28,443 bases of DNA from positions 1 to 28,443 of IMG/VR virus record IMGVR_UViG_3300017963_000644, one strand, 5' to 3'. The position numbers and the translations under genes are program-made. This document shows positions 4,785 through 14,316 of this stretch, one piece after another (the stretch's first letter is position 1; each line of letters starts with the position of its first letter). This stretch comes from a virus. The notes beneath the pieces were generated by a model that was given only the letters and a program-made list of their open reading frames with translations, was not told the origin of the DNA and made no database searches.

Positions 4785-7700
4785 GACTTTTCCTCCAGTG
4801 CATTTCCATGGTATTCGATCACAATCTTCTCCTCGATCCCGCTCGGAAGGGTGAAATTTATAATAATCTTATTGACAGACAGCGCGCTCCAATACTGCAT
4901 CACCATATTCGAAAAATACAGATAGTTCGCGCCCATAGCACCATAGCTATCAGGAAGCAGCCCCCGCAAAAAGGAAAACTGATTTTCCCCAAGCACCAAA
5001 CCCGTCCCTTGGCTCGGAAACAAAAAATAATACCCGTATCCGGAATCATGATCATCAACCAACGCCTGGATCATCCCAGTACAGTCGATCACCCCGCTGA
5101 CCTCCTGCTGATTGATCGCCCCGCCAATCACTCCCCCCTGCCCCACCATAGCAAACTCGCTCTGGTAAGGCGGCTTCGGATCATACGAACAAGGAGGATC
5201 ATAATTCCTCGAATCCTTCTTCATCTTCATAAGGCTGAACGAAAAACTCTCTCCTATGCCGTCAATATCGTTCATAACTACGCCGCTATTCCATTCCTTA
5301 TTCCTCACCCTTCTCCATGCCCCACTCAATTTAAATTCCATGTAGGCACTGTTTATAATTGTGCCTCTCGGCATCCGCTTCAGGATCGGACTCGGCTGAA
5401 AAAAAGTTGGCGTAAAATTAAATGCCGGCGCGATCTCCTCGTGACCCACAGCCCAAGACTCGTAATAATTGCAACCACAGTAATTTTGCGCCCCGGTCGA
5501 CGCCCAGGCAAAAAACGTCGCCATCGCATTTGCGATCCCGCGATCCCCCTCATACCACGGAGATGCGTCGTCTGGCTCGCCACAATACCCGTCTGCGCAC
5601 CAACCCAATATAGGGTTTAATGCGCCCCCGCTTACTAATCCATTGATTAATAGCCCAGGGCACTGCCCATAAAAGTCCTTATATGTCTGACATACTCCCC
5701 CCAGCGTATAATACAAATCCCCCTGTTCCGGGGTTCCGCATATCTCCATCCAACCGTTGGGATAAACAATCCCCCCCGTGGGAATGCGATTCCCAAAATA
5801 ACTATGTGCCTGATACAATCTCGTTCCATTCCTTTTTTGAAAATACGCATTCGTCTTTTCCCTGTTAACGTGTGATCCTGTAATCCCAACCGCCCAACCT
5901 CCCCACACATTGTTGTCTTCCTCGTCACAAAAACGTGTGGTGGGCACCGGATACATCTGCCCCTCACCGCAAATATGCGCCCCCTCCCCCCTCTGGGGAT
6001 GAATCTCGCACGTGTTCATTACCTGAATACATTTTTCCAGTTCGTTGAAGTATCGGGGAGATACTGAATTCAGCTGGAAAAATTTCTTCCCACGCCCCTG
6101 AAAGCAATACTGTTTTGAAAGATCAATATTTGCATCAACCCAGGATTTTTCAACCAGGACAAAATTCATCAAAGGTTTTTTGATACAGTTTTCATCAGGG
6201 ATTAATGTCCAGGTGTGAGTTCCATCATTTTGAATATCGAAATATATATTAAAAGTTTCCCGCGGATCAAACCCGGCATTTCTCCGGACGGAAAATTCAG
6301 AGCCGTTGACAGCCTGCATTTCATCTTCAGGATCATAGATGATAAGGGCATCTCTCCAATTGCCTATATTCTGATTTGGATCAGTTCCACCTTCCCCAAA
6401 ATTTTTCACCCCGCCAGGGTTTCTCCCAGGAGGCGATGAAGAGTCTTCTCCTTCATACGTTATCCGGAGGCGATCCCCGAAAGCCTCCATCGCGAAAACC
6501 AGCTTCCCGTCAAAATCCATGTAGGTATTTCGTTTTAGATCGAGACCGCTTTCAACCTGTGTGAATTCTTGTTGTGTGTCAAAATTATAAACGCTGAAAA
6601 TTGCAGAGCTCCAGGGTCTTTGAATTTCCCAGTACCACTTATTTTGATACGGGGTATATTCAACCTCATCTTTGCGGATGGAAAGAATCCCGTTATCAGC
6701 CTCACCGATTGACATGACAGAAACGGTATAACTTGACGTAAAAACCCCGCGGAAACCGGCATCTTCCGCCCCCCAGGCTCCCCCGAAAAACCGGTAGGTC
6801 AAATCGAGCGAAATTGTGTCGTGTAGAATCCATCCGGCTCCGGCATTATACCAGGCTTTCATTTCCCCCGCTGCGGATTCTTCGAGCTTCAGGGTGACAA
6901 CAGGAGGGAACGTTCCCGCGCCAGAAGAATAGATCATTCCATCCGGCTCCAGGCGATAACGTAAAACCAGGATTCCAGATTCATTATAATCCCAGGCAAA
7001 AAAAGGCGATCCGGAAGAAAGATCTTTTCGCCACATAAGTCCGCCAGCACCTTCAACCTTGCCGACCATAAGGCTTTGACTATGTGCGGAAAAAGGCTCT
7101 GGACGTTCTATTTCCGCAAAAGCCCCGGAGAAATGATCTTCCTCATGAGATAACCCTGACCCCGCACCCTCGAAAACAAAGGCTGTGGAAGGGGTTAAAT
7201 CATACCCTGAGAGGTTGTATTCATAGTAGGTGATTAAAAGGCGATCGACATCACACCAATACTTATTGTCAGATTCCCTTTTCACATTCGTGGACGGAAA
7301 GACTAAACGCTTTTTTATGAGATCCGGAAAAAATTCCCCAAATCCCAGGCAAGCGTCAACAGGGTAATAATCTTCAGAGCTTTCCCAGGTCTTTTTTACC
7401 ATTTGCCCCTGTTCAACCCCTGTATCTTCCCAGGCTATATTACCGTCATCGAACAGTCCGGAAGTCTCTCCGATTTTGATTGTTTTTGCTCCGGAGGAAA
7501 GGTCAAAAGCGAACCATTTATAATCTTCCGGATAAATTAGCCCCACTGTCAACAGTTGAATCCGGTTCAATGATTCATTTTGCCAGTTTATCCCTTCCGG
7601 AGGTGCTTCCTGAAAGGGGAGTGCTTTCGTGATTAGGAAACCCTGATTATTCCAAAGAAAAACATCTCCGATTTGAGCGCGGTGCGCTGAATCCGGTCCC

Positions 7701-8026
7701 GTGTGAGAATTAGGATCAGCATAACATCCGGGACCCCGTGCCGGTTCGGGAGTTATACAGACATTTCCTCCGGAAAGGTAAGGGACAAGCTCTTCCCAGG
7801 AATTCCCATAGCCCAAAACGTGAGTTTGAGAAAAATAACGAGTCCCCCGCGCACAAATGACCTTCCGATAACCGCCGCTGAGATCCTCAACAGAGAACAC
7901 TTGACCAGTTACAAGATCAGAATCAGAATGAAGGGAAGGATGATTCCAAAATCTGATTAACAAGCTATAATCAGTCCCGTTAATATTTATGGGGGGATTC
8001 AATATTGTGGCAAAGCCAAAACTCAT
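4781..8026 (-). CDS. Large tail-tip or receptor-binding protein candidate
   Basis: A 1081-aa protein, the largest in the window, located at the end of the tail module. It is beta-rich with high Gly, Tyr, Trp and Cys content throughout (for example CQTYKDFYGQCPG and CGCNYYESW around the last third), and has no signal peptide, membrane segment or clear catalytic motif. Several segments read like carbohydrate-binding or jelly-roll strands, but no domain can be named. Size and position (last structural gene before the lysis-type genes) fit a host-recognition or tail-tip protein. The start overlaps the upstream stop as ATGA, with AGAGGA as the ribosome binding site. The family is unrecognised. Confidence 0.85.
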   Translation of the reverse strand: MSFGFATILNPPININGTDYSLLIRFWNHPSLHSDSDLVTGQVFSVEDLSGGYRKVICARGTRYFSQTHVLGYGNSWEELVPYLSGGNVCITPEPARGPGCYADPNSHTGPDSAHRAQIGDVFLWNNQGFLITKALPFQEAPPEGINWQNESLNRIQLLTVGLIYPEDYKWFAFDLSSGAKTIKIGETSGLFDDGNIAWEDTGVEQGQMVKKTWESSEDYYPVDACLGFGEFFPDLIKKRLVFPSTNVKRESDNKYWCDVDRLLITYYEYNLSGYDLTPSTAFVFEGAGSGLSHEEDHFSGAFAEIERPEPFSAHSQSLMVGKVEGAGGLMWRKDLSSGSPFFAWDYNESGILVLRYRLEPDGMIYSSGAGTFPPVVTLKLEESAAGEMKAWYNAGAGWILHDTISLDLTYRFFGGAWGAEDAGFRGVFTSSYTVSVMSIGEADNGILSIRKDEVEYTPYQNKWYWEIQRPWSSAIFSVYNFDTQQEFTQVESGLDLKRNTYMDFDGKLVFAMEAFGDRLRITYEGEDSSSPPGRNPGGVKNFGEGGTDPNQNIGNWRDALIIYDPEDEMQAVNGSEFSVRRNAGFDPRETFNIYFDIQNDGTHTWTLIPDENCIKKPLMNFVLVEKSWVDANIDLSKQYCFQGRGKKFFQLNSVSPRYFNELEKCIQVMNTCEIHPQRGEGAHICGEGQMYPVPTTRFCDEEDNNVWGGWAVGITGSHVNREKTNAYFQKRNGTRLYQAHSYFGNRIPTGGIVYPNGWMEICGTPEQGDLYYTLGGVCQTYKDFYGQCPGLLINGLVSGGALNPILGWCADGYCGEPDDASPWYEGDRGIANAMATFFAWASTGAQNYCGCNYYESWAVGHEEIAPAFNFTPTFFQPSPILKRMPRGTIINSAYMEFKLSGAWRRVRNKEWNSGVVMNDIDGIGESFSFSLMKMKKDSRNYDPPCSYDPKPPYQSEFAMVGQGGVIGGAINQQEVSGVIDCTGMIQALVDDHDSGYGYYFLFPSQGTGLVLGENQFSFLRGLLPDSYGAMGANYLYFSNMVMQYWSALSVNKIIINFTLPSGIEEKIVIEYHGNALEEKS

Positions 8027-9930
8027 GAAAGCAATCCTCTGATTTCATCAACCTCTGCTTGTTTTGCCGGGGTCAACTTGGATTTTTGATAAATTCCAAC
8101 GATCACAGACTCAGAATCATCTTGCCTGTTTTGCGTTCTACAATATCCGTGATTCCCGGTAGTATAATCATGTAAATGAACGTTCCCGATATTCCGGTAT
8201 GGATACAAACGAAGGGCTTTTGTGAGGTCATTACTATCGTCATAAGTTCCCCCGTCCGGAGTCGATTTTGTCTTGTATCCTGGAACTTGAGCCGGGAAAA
8301 GTCCCTCTTTGGCGTTTAACATATTAGCCATGTCGAACTCATAACCGTTGCCGTCACGCCCCCAAAAAGCCCCTTTTCGTAGAAACTGAGAGGCTTCACC
8401 TGCTTCCCGCTGTCCACATACAGCGTCAAACCATAACTGTCTTTTTGGGTGACCAATACCGGAGGAAACTTCCGTGTTGAAAAAGCCAGCCATGAGGTGA
8501 AGGGAAGGGTTGTTTATCATGGAAAAAGTGAAGTTTGAATAATGCGCGCACCCAGGAAGCCCCTGAATGAGGATTAGAGAAACAGCCGTCCAGAGCCGGT
8601 TTAAATCATCACCGGTTACACAACTCCCCGCGGGTTCAAGGGTAAAATAAGGACATACACCAGGTTGAAAACAGTCATCTCGAAAATTCGCGAAAGCCGC
8701 TGAGATTTCAGGGCGTTCTTTTCCATCAGCCCCGATTCTTGCGTTACAGTAACATTCTGAATCATGGGTATAGCTTCCCGACCAATCCTTTCTTGAGTGC
8801 GCACAACGGCAACGAGTATAAAAACAGGGGTAATCATCATCACCGCAAACAAGGAAAATATACATTTCAATTTTGTCAAACCCCTCAGAAATAACTGAAG
8901 AAAAATCGAACTCAACTTCCCAACCGGAAGGGGATTGATTTGTTATTACGGTTATTTCTGACCAGGTGATATTTCGCTTTTGTGTGCTGTTATAAAGCAC
9001 ACAGGAAAAAGGAACCAGAGAACCAGTGTCAACCAAACCAGGATAAAGAACACGCCGTGAAATTGACCACTTCCCCCCCGTTAAATCCCCCGGTTCCAAG
9101 GTGAATTTACTCCGCCCCCAAAGCACAGTCGGAGTCGGCTGAATGAATGCCCAGGATTCAGGCGCGTTTCGATAGTACCAGAAAGTGATTTTGTACTTCA
9201 GCCCTTCCCCATAGATTTGATCTATGGGATATTTGGCATAACTGCAATTTTTTGACAGGGTAACAGTAAATTCACAGTTCGAGCCTTCCCCCACGTCCTC
9301 AATCTTTTCAATCCAGGGAGAATTTTTATGTTGTAAACAGCTAGGGAATTCAAATGTTCCTATAGCTCCAACGGGAAGGTGATGATATGCAGAATCCAGA
9401 TTCAACCGGTTCCCCTCATCCCCCCCGTTCCCGATCCAGTCTGGATTGATTGAAGAAACCCCTTGTTCCAAACATTTAGGGTTCGGACCGTAAAGCCGGA
9501 GCTGATTCTGGTTTAAGTTTGGGTCATCAAGTTGGGTTTGAAGGATTTCATATGTTTGAGCCTGTGAAACGTTATCAGCCGTCCAGTCACGGTTGTAGAG
9601 AAGATTACGATTTTCAACCCCGTAAAATATCCGAGACAGGATAAACACTGCATTGACCAAGCGGAGATTATCCTCAGTCAAAATCCTATATTGAGGCGCG
9701 ATATAATGTTCCGGAGGAAATTCCGGGGGAGGCGTAAAAAAAACCTTTTCAGCTGGGTCATGAGTCGCCTTTTTTGCACAAGATTCACATAGTGAAGGAA
9801 CCTTTGATTTGAGTTCCAATTCATCCAAAAGGGGAGGAAAACAAAAATTTTTCCGTCCCCCGGAAAGCTCCGACGCGGCAACCTTCGTGTAAGGTAAAAT
9901 ATCCCCCTGAAATGTGTCTCCTGCTCCCAT
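8023..9930 (-). CDS. Cysteine-rich tail-module protein of unknown family
   Basis: A 635-aa protein when started at the ATG at 9930, which has AAGGA five bases upstream and follows the previous stop by one base; a TTG at 9957 would add nine residues. The N-terminus has a CESC pair and a Pro-rich segment (FFTPPPEFPPEHY). The middle third is beta-rich. Around residues 370-450 there is a dense cysteine cluster (CRC, CYC, further single Cys), suggesting metal binding or disulfides. No family recognised. Lying between the tape-measure block and the large terminal protein, it is probably part of the tail tip. Cysteine clusters are unusual for cytoplasmically assembled tail proteins. Confidence 0.85.
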   Translation of the reverse strand: MGAGDTFQGDILPYTKVAASELSGGRKNFCFPPLLDELELKSKVPSLCESCAKKATHDPAEKVFFTPPPEFPPEHYIAPQYRILTEDNLRLVNAVFILSRIFYGVENRNLLYNRDWTADNVSQAQTYEILQTQLDDPNLNQNQLRLYGPNPKCLEQGVSSINPDWIGNGGDEGNRLNLDSAYHHLPVGAIGTFEFPSCLQHKNSPWIEKIEDVGEGSNCEFTVTLSKNCSYAKYPIDQIYGEGLKYKITFWYYRNAPESWAFIQPTPTVLWGRSKFTLEPGDLTGGKWSISRRVLYPGLVDTGSLVPFSCVLYNSTQKRNITWSEITVITNQSPSGWEVEFDFSSVISEGFDKIEMYIFLVCGDDDYPCFYTRCRCAHSRKDWSGSYTHDSECYCNARIGADGKERPEISAAFANFRDDCFQPGVCPYFTLEPAGSCVTGDDLNRLWTAVSLILIQGLPGCAHYSNFTFSMINNPSLHLMAGFFNTEVSSGIGHPKRQLWFDAVCGQREAGEASQFLRKGAFWGRDGNGYEFDMANMLNAKEGLFPAQVPGYKTKSTPDGGTYDDSNDLTKALRLYPYRNIGNVHLHDYTTGNHGYCRTQNRQDDSESVIVGIYQKSKLTPAKQAEVDEIRGLLS

Positions 9931-9931
9931 G

Positions 9932-10489
9932 TTATCCTTGATCCGTACAAAATCCAATAAATCCTGTTATTTCTAACTGATAAGTGATTGTTGCTCCTTC
10001 ACCGCTACCTCCACCGCCCCCACAAGGGAAGCGAACCAGGGCAACAGACCCATCTCGATCAATGATTTGAACTGAGCCAGAATCCCCGATCGTCAAAAAA
10101 TTGTTCCCTTCCTCAAGGGTTCCATAGTACCCGTCGCCACCGTCTGTTTCAGCCCAACACATACCGGCGATAACAACGCTTCCCGCTTGATCTGAAGGGA
10201 TTTTTTCAAGACAGACGGCAATTATATCAAGACAGTCTGTTGCGTCTGGAATAGCCACTTCCAGGACGGTTTGAACCTGCTTCGATCCATCAGAAAGGGA
10301 ACTCCCCCGAACAATGCAAACGTCATGAAGGTTCAAATCTGTCTCTCCTACATTTTGAGCCAACACAACGATTGCCGGATGTACCTCAGATTGAGCACCT
10401 CCGGCGAGATTAGCAGATTCATTGACCAGGCGAATAATATCATTCATGGTTTTTGCTTTTATAGTTTCGCCTTTTTTTACGCGTTTCAT
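9932..10489 (-). CDS. Unknown tail-module protein with Gly-rich linker
   Basis: A 185-aa protein. The basic N-terminus (MKRVKKGETIKAKTMNDII) is followed by a beta-rich body with repeated short strands (VVLAQNVGE, VQTVLEVAI, GSVVIAGMCW, GSVQIIDRDG) that looks like an OB or beta-barrel-type capping domain. A Gly/Ser linker (CGGGGGSGEG, about residues 156-165) joins it to a short C-terminal strand segment. No family recognised. TAATG overlap with the upstream gene shows coupling. In other phages small proteins at this place connect the distal tail to fibres or hub; that is inference from position only. Confidence 0.75.
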   Translation of the reverse strand: MKRVKKGETIKAKTMNDIIRLVNESANLAGGAQSEVHPAIVVLAQNVGETDLNLHDVCIVRGSSLSDGSKQVQTVLEVAIPDATDCLDIIAVCLEKIPSDQAGSVVIAGMCWAETDGGDGYYGTLEEGNNFLTIGDSGSVQIIDRDGSVALVRFPCGGGGGSGEGATITYQLEITGFIGFCTDQG

Positions 10490-11325
10490 TAGGGTCCCTT
10501 CAATCCAAAAGAATCAAAATCCAGATCTTCATATACTTTTGCGATATGAACAGATTTGATCAGGCGTTTCAGTTCCCCACCGGCTGTTAATGTTTGATGT
10601 TGAAACCATACGTAATTCCAGGGGTTGATTGTTAGAGGTCCGACAGTAGAGCCATCAGCCAGGGTAATGACCGGGGTTGTCTGTATTTTTCCGATCAAAA
10701 AATTATATTCAATCAACCAGTCATTTGTCCGAACTTTATTGATAGCCGCTCCGATAAATAACACTTCTCCTGGAGCATAACCTTTCCAGTTTTTTGAATT
10801 CACATGAGCCAAGCGCGCTTGTATCGCCGCTTGAGCTGCAAGGAGTGTGTCATCCTCCACATGACGAGTCACTTTGAGGGACATGGAAGGGCGATAAACG
10901 TCCACCCCGTCAACGTTGTTACCATTGACACCGATAGCAACCCCCACATCGACACCGTAGTTTGTTTGATATAATGGATCGCTGACACTGTTTATATGGG
11001 TTTGTTGCGCTGATAAATCCCATGACCAGGTTTCACCGTGTTCATTCTCTATATTGTAGATGTCTGAAGAACGATAAACAATCGTCACGAGAGAAAATTT
11101 TGTACTGTAATATTGAGCCTTTATTTCTTCGATCTTCGCCATGTCAAACGTGGTGTGAGGATCCCCCAACTCAAAAGGCGCGGGAAGCGTTGACACAAGC
11201 CCGATTTGTTTCAAAACTTCTTCCGGAACCGGATTATCAGCCAGGAAAACCCGCGTTATCCTGATCCCTTCCTCAGTCTGTTCAAAAAGCCCTGAGTCAT
11301 ATTGCTCTTTCAAGATGAGTGTCAT
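10489..11325 (-). CDS. Putative distal tail protein
   Basis: A 278-aa protein directly after the tape measure, where lambda-like phages place minor tail/distal tail proteins (gpM/gpL or Dit-type). It is beta-rich with several aromatic clusters (WSWDLSAQQTHIN, NPWNYVWFQHQT) and no Cys cluster. No motif of Dit or gpM is clear, so the name rests on gene order. The ATG overlaps the tape-measure stop as ATGA, with a modest ribosome binding site (AAGGCGG). No signal peptide or membrane segment. Confidence 0.75.
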   Translation of the reverse strand: MTLILKEQYDSGLFEQTEEGIRITRVFLADNPVPEEVLKQIGLVSTLPAPFELGDPHTTFDMAKIEEIKAQYYSTKFSLVTIVYRSSDIYNIENEHGETWSWDLSAQQTHINSVSDPLYQTNYGVDVGVAIGVNGNNVDGVDVYRPSMSLKVTRHVEDDTLLAAQAAIQARLAHVNSKNWKGYAPGEVLFIGAAINKVRTNDWLIEYNFLIGKIQTTPVITLADGSTVGPLTINPWNYVWFQHQTLTAGGELKRLIKSVHIAKVYEDLDFDSFGLKGP

Positions 11326-12953
11326 TCATACACCGCCTTCATAGATACAGGATTCTTTTCAATTTTTAACAATGATTGTGAGATTTTTTTCAGCTCTTTG
11401 AGTTGGTCTCTGCTTATTTTTTGAGGACCGCCTAACATTTCACTCATACGTCCCCCAAAGAACCCAACAACACCCCGGCTTGTTTTATCTTCAGGCACAG
11501 TAGGGAGCATGGGAGGGGTAATTTTATATTTTGACAGGTCAACCCCTGAATAAATACCGGAAAGCGTACCCATAAAATCTTTTAGGATATTGGTAAGCTC
11601 CGGCTTTCCTTTGTTGCGCTCCTTGATCGCTGCTTCAAAAAGTTCATTTGCTTGAAAGGCATTCCAGGTGAACGCCTGAACTTTTTCATGAAGATCGTCA
11701 AAAAATTTTACCTTCACTTTGGGAACCTTGTCAACAAGACCCTTGAGCTTTTGAGCGATCCCTTGATCAAACACGCTAAAAAATTTAGCGAAAGATTTCA
11801 TGATTCCTTTCATCCAGTCTTGAATCACGCCAAAAGCCTTGTGTGTACCATCAACTACAAAATCAATTATACTGATAAAACCCAGGGAAAGGCTGTTCTG
11901 AATTGTATAAACCCAATCTGACAGGGTTTTGTCGAAAATGGTAAAGCCATTAGCCAGGGAATCCAAAGTACTATTCACACCGACATCAAGCACACCCAAG
12001 GAATCAAGGATTGACCCCACTGCCACAACGATTGTTGCCGTGAGTCCTGTGATAACTCCAGTCGTAAAGATTAAGGGGGAGGTTGCCGCCATTAAACCCA
12101 CGCCAACCGCCATAAAGGTTCCTCCCAAAGCAGTCAAAGCAACCCCCACCTTCCCAAGGGAAGTGATAATTTGGGGATGTCTGGAGAGAAACCCCCGGAG
12201 TTTTACATTTATCATTGTGACTCTATCCATGAGATTTCTTAATGTAGGAGCGAATCTTTGAGCGATCGTCATGGAAACACCCATGAGAGAAAACTTTAAC
12301 CTGGTAAAAGCATCCTGCATATCCTCAGCCAAGGTAAAATCAACATCACCCGTTAAAAACGTGTATTCGTTTCGAAGTTTCTTGATAGATTCAGCTCCGG
12401 CGTTAAAAAGTGGAACTAGGTGAGTTCCAGCCCGCCCAAAGATTTTTTGAGCCAGGGCGGCTTTTTTTGATTTATCCTCAAGGTTTGAAAGGGCATTAGC
12501 TATTATATAAAAATGCTCTTCAGATTTTTTTCCTTTTAAATCTTCCGTGGAAACACCAGCATCAACCAAAGCATCAACGTATGTTTTCATACCCCTTTCA
12601 GCATCATAAATACACTGTTGCATCTTCTTAATTGCGCGCTCTACTGCGTTCAGCCCCGCGCCGGTTATCTCGGAAGCGTAACCCAGCTCGCTAAATGATT
12701 GTGCGGATATTCCCGCGCGCCTTCCGATCTTTGCGATATTATCTCCGTATTTCGTAAATTGTTGAACGCTTTTTGTCAGGGGAGCCAGGATAGCCAGCCC
12801 CGCAGCGGAAAGCCCCGCACCCAGTTTCAGGAGCTTTCCCCCAAAAGCTGACAGCTTGCCCTGAGCCTCCTTTAATTTGGTTTCTAAGCCTTTTAAATCA
12901 GCTCCTATTGGTACGTAAGCCCCTCCCATTTTTACAGCGTCAGCTAAGCCCAT
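11322..12953 (-). CDS. Tail tape-measure protein
   Basis: A 543-aa protein. The N-terminus has the tape-measure look: a helical, Lys/Ala-rich segment (LKGLETKLKEAQGKLSAFG) leading to a small hydrophobic stretch (residues ~42-60), then the characteristic core around residues 70-210 (GDNIAKIGRRAGIS, ALAQKIFGRAGTHLVPLFNAG). A long hydrophobic region (~265-320, LGGTFMAVGVGLMAATSPL) would be the membrane-channel part used in DNA ejection. It follows the two tail chaperone genes, exactly as in lambda. Using the rule of about 0.15 nm per residue, the tail would be near 80 nm, short for a siphovirus; the rule is approximate. The ATG is immediately after the previous stop, with AGGAGA upstream. Confidence 0.93.
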   Translation of the reverse strand: MGLADAVKMGGAYVPIGADLKGLETKLKEAQGKLSAFGGKLLKLGAGLSAAGLAILAPLTKSVQQFTKYGDNIAKIGRRAGISAQSFSELGYASEITGAGLNAVERAIKKMQQCIYDAERGMKTYVDALVDAGVSTEDLKGKKSEEHFYIIANALSNLEDKSKKAALAQKIFGRAGTHLVPLFNAGAESIKKLRNEYTFLTGDVDFTLAEDMQDAFTRLKFSLMGVSMTIAQRFAPTLRNLMDRVTMINVKLRGFLSRHPQIITSLGKVGVALTALGGTFMAVGVGLMAATSPLIFTTGVITGLTATIVVAVGSILDSLGVLDVGVNSTLDSLANGFTIFDKTLSDWVYTIQNSLSLGFISIIDFVVDGTHKAFGVIQDWMKGIMKSFAKFFSVFDQGIAQKLKGLVDKVPKVKVKFFDDLHEKVQAFTWNAFQANELFEAAIKERNKGKPELTNILKDFMGTLSGIYSGVDLSKYKITPPMLPTVPEDKTSRGVVGFFGGRMSEMLGGPQKISRDQLKELKKISQSLLKIEKNPVSMKAVYE

Positions 12954-13142
12954 TTAATCTCTCCTGAAAGGATTGAATTTCTCTGGTTTTGTTTCGCCTC
13001 CAAAAAGGTTCGATATAGCCGCGATAATGCTTGAAGTATGATCCCAGTCCTCCCGAGATTTCGCCATGTACGACAAAAAAAGCTCTTTAGGTGTGAGACT
13101 GTTATCCGGATCAAGACCAAGGCAGATAGACATCTCAATCAA
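12954..13142 (-). CDS. Second tail assembly chaperone (gpT-like position)
   Basis: A 62-aa protein between the first chaperone and the tape measure, the place of the gpT domain in lambda. It begins at a TTG that overlaps the preceding stop as TTGA; an ATG at 13133 is the alternative. The sequence (SLTPKELFLSYMAKSREDW) is helical and acidic to neutral, typical of such chaperones. In many phages this part is made by programmed frameshifting from the first gene. I see no XXXYYYZ slippery heptamer near the junction, so stop-start reinitiation is more likely here. Confidence 0.75.
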   Translation of the reverse strand: MIEMSICLGLDPDNSLTPKELFLSYMAKSREDWDHTSSIIAAISNLFGGETKPEKFNPFRRD

Positions 13143-13507
13143 GTCTTGGATTGACCAGGGGTTCCCGTCTTGTTCGGTATCTGAGGGTTTAGCGGAAAAT
13201 CCTCACTCTCAGGAAAGGCATCCGTTAAAGCGTTAATAAAGGCATCCATAGCTGATTCAAAAAATATTTCCGTTGTTACTCGATTAGTATAAAATTCCTT
13301 TTCTGTTACCTTCAATGCCTGTGCTAAATGCCTACACGAATACCACAAACACCCGATCATTGATCCGACATTCATCTCTGTAAAATTATAAAAGTCTTTC
13401 AACTTAAGATCATTTGCCCGGCACATATCACGGAGAATAAACATATTTATCCGACACACCCAAGTTTGACCGGTTGCATCTTTAAATTCGTGACTTTTTA
13501 CGCTCAT
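13139..13507 (-). CDS. Tail assembly chaperone (gpG-like position)
   Basis: A 122-aa protein between tail tube and tape measure. The short N-terminal beta part (FKDATGQTWVCRI) is followed by a helical body (MFILRDMCRANDLKLKDFY, ESAMDAFINALTDAF) and a Pro-rich tail. This matches chaperones that hold the tape measure during tail assembly. The ATG overlaps the tail-tube stop as ATGA with GGAG upstream. The family assignment rests mainly on synteny. Confidence 0.78.
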   Translation of the reverse strand: MSVKSHEFKDATGQTWVCRINMFILRDMCRANDLKLKDFYNFTEMNVGSMIGCLWYSCRHLAQALKVTEKEFYTNRVTTEIFFESAMDAFINALTDAFPESEDFPLNPQIPNKTGTPGQSKT

Positions 13508-13890
13508 GATAACGCTCCTGATCCTGTGATTTTCATGGTAATCGTGACGCAGTTATCAACCGGGACTGATACGTGCCATTGTGACAGGTATCCGGTTCCA
13601 GTTTCTGACAATGCGCCTCCCCCTGTTTCAACAAAAACCACATCCAACAACGTCCCCGCAGCAAATGCACTCTTCAGGGTAGGAATAATAGAGTCATCCG
13701 TGTCTCGAACGATCTCTATTGTATTAGTTTCCCAGGAGTGCAACCCAGGATCGACCTCTTTATTTCCCCCAGAATTTTTTGTTGTGACATCGTTCATCTC
13801 TTTATCCCGGTTTATCTCAACGCCCTTGTGCCTCAACAGCTCACTCCCCCCAAGTGAGAGAGTGCAAACATACCCTTTTACCGTTGCCAT
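13504..13890 (-). CDS. Major tail tube protein
   Basis: A 128-aa protein with the composition and layout of a tail-tube subunit: MATVKGYVCTLSLGG start, then KGVEINRDKEMNDVTTKNSGG (typical tube strand and loop), a central domain containing IEIVRDTDDS, and a C-terminal beta strand pair (VSVPVDNCVTITMKITGSG). It is short compared with lambda gpV (246 aa) because the C-terminal Ig-like domain is absent. Strong ribosome binding site (AAAAGGAG). Follows the tail terminator gene and precedes the chaperones, as expected. Confidence 0.88.
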   Translation of the reverse strand: MATVKGYVCTLSLGGSELLRHKGVEINRDKEMNDVTTKNSGGNKEVDPGLHSWETNTIEIVRDTDDSIIPTLKSAFAAGTLLDVVFVETGGGALSETGTGYLSQWHVSVPVDNCVTITMKITGSGALS

Positions 13891-13893
13891 TTT

Positions 13894-14316
13894 TTACTCC
13901 TTTTCGATTTTCATTGTTACTGAGATTATATAATCCACAAACCCCAGATCGTTCAGTTCCTCCCGCGGGAATTCAGCCTCGATGTGGGGAACAGTATAAC
14001 CAGTTACGGAAGCATTATCCATATTTCGATTGATCGTTTCCCATATCTTGACAGCCACAGATTCACCCCGCGCCAGGGTTTGACTTCGCCCCGTGTGTAA
14101 AGTTACGGTAAGGGATACATCAGCCCCGAAATTCGCCTTGTCATAAAAGGTTGGTCCCCCGTCCAATTTTATAGTTACACACATTTCATGCGCGTCATCC
14201 GGCGGTTCCGGGAGTGTAAAAAGCGCGGGTTCATTGGTTCCTGTATAAACTGACAAGGATTTTGTGATTACAGGGGTGTTCAAGATGTCATAAATTGCCT
14301 TTTTTACAGTTTTCAT
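13894..14316 (-). CDS. Tail terminator / tail completion protein
   Basis: A 140-aa protein when started at the ATG at 14316 (GGAGG eight bases upstream, ATGA overlap with the previous stop); a longer frame to 14382 would overlap far more and lacks such a site. The N-terminal helix (KTVKKAIYDILNTPVITKSL) and later strands (VTLHTGRSQTLARGESVAV, DYIISVTMKI) resemble the tail terminator/DUF3168-type neck proteins. It sits between the gp10-like protein and the tail tube, the standard place. It likely caps the growing tail and joins it to the head. Confidence 0.75.
   Translation of the reverse strand: MKTVKKAIYDILNTPVITKSLSVYTGTNEPALFTLPEPPDDAHEMCVTIKLDGGPTFYDKANFGADVSLTVTLHTGRSQTLARGESVAVKIWETINRNMDNASVTGYTVPHIEAEFPREELNDLGFVDYIISVTMKIEKE

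Noticed and set aside
4808-5620. Plus-strand frame of 270 aa opposite the 1081-aa protein gene
   Set aside because: Pro/His/Arg-rich, low-complexity translation typical of antisense frames; no ribosome binding site or promoter, and the minus-strand gene is coupled to both neighbours.
12944-13138. Alternative 64-aa minus-strand frame overlapping the second tail chaperone
   Set aside because: No ribosome binding site, overlaps the start of the tape-measure gene, and its composition is that of a shadow frame.
13120-13215. Lambda G/GT-type programmed frameshift
   Set aside because: No XXXYYYZ heptamer seen near the end of the first chaperone gene; the TTGA stop-start overlap explains expression.
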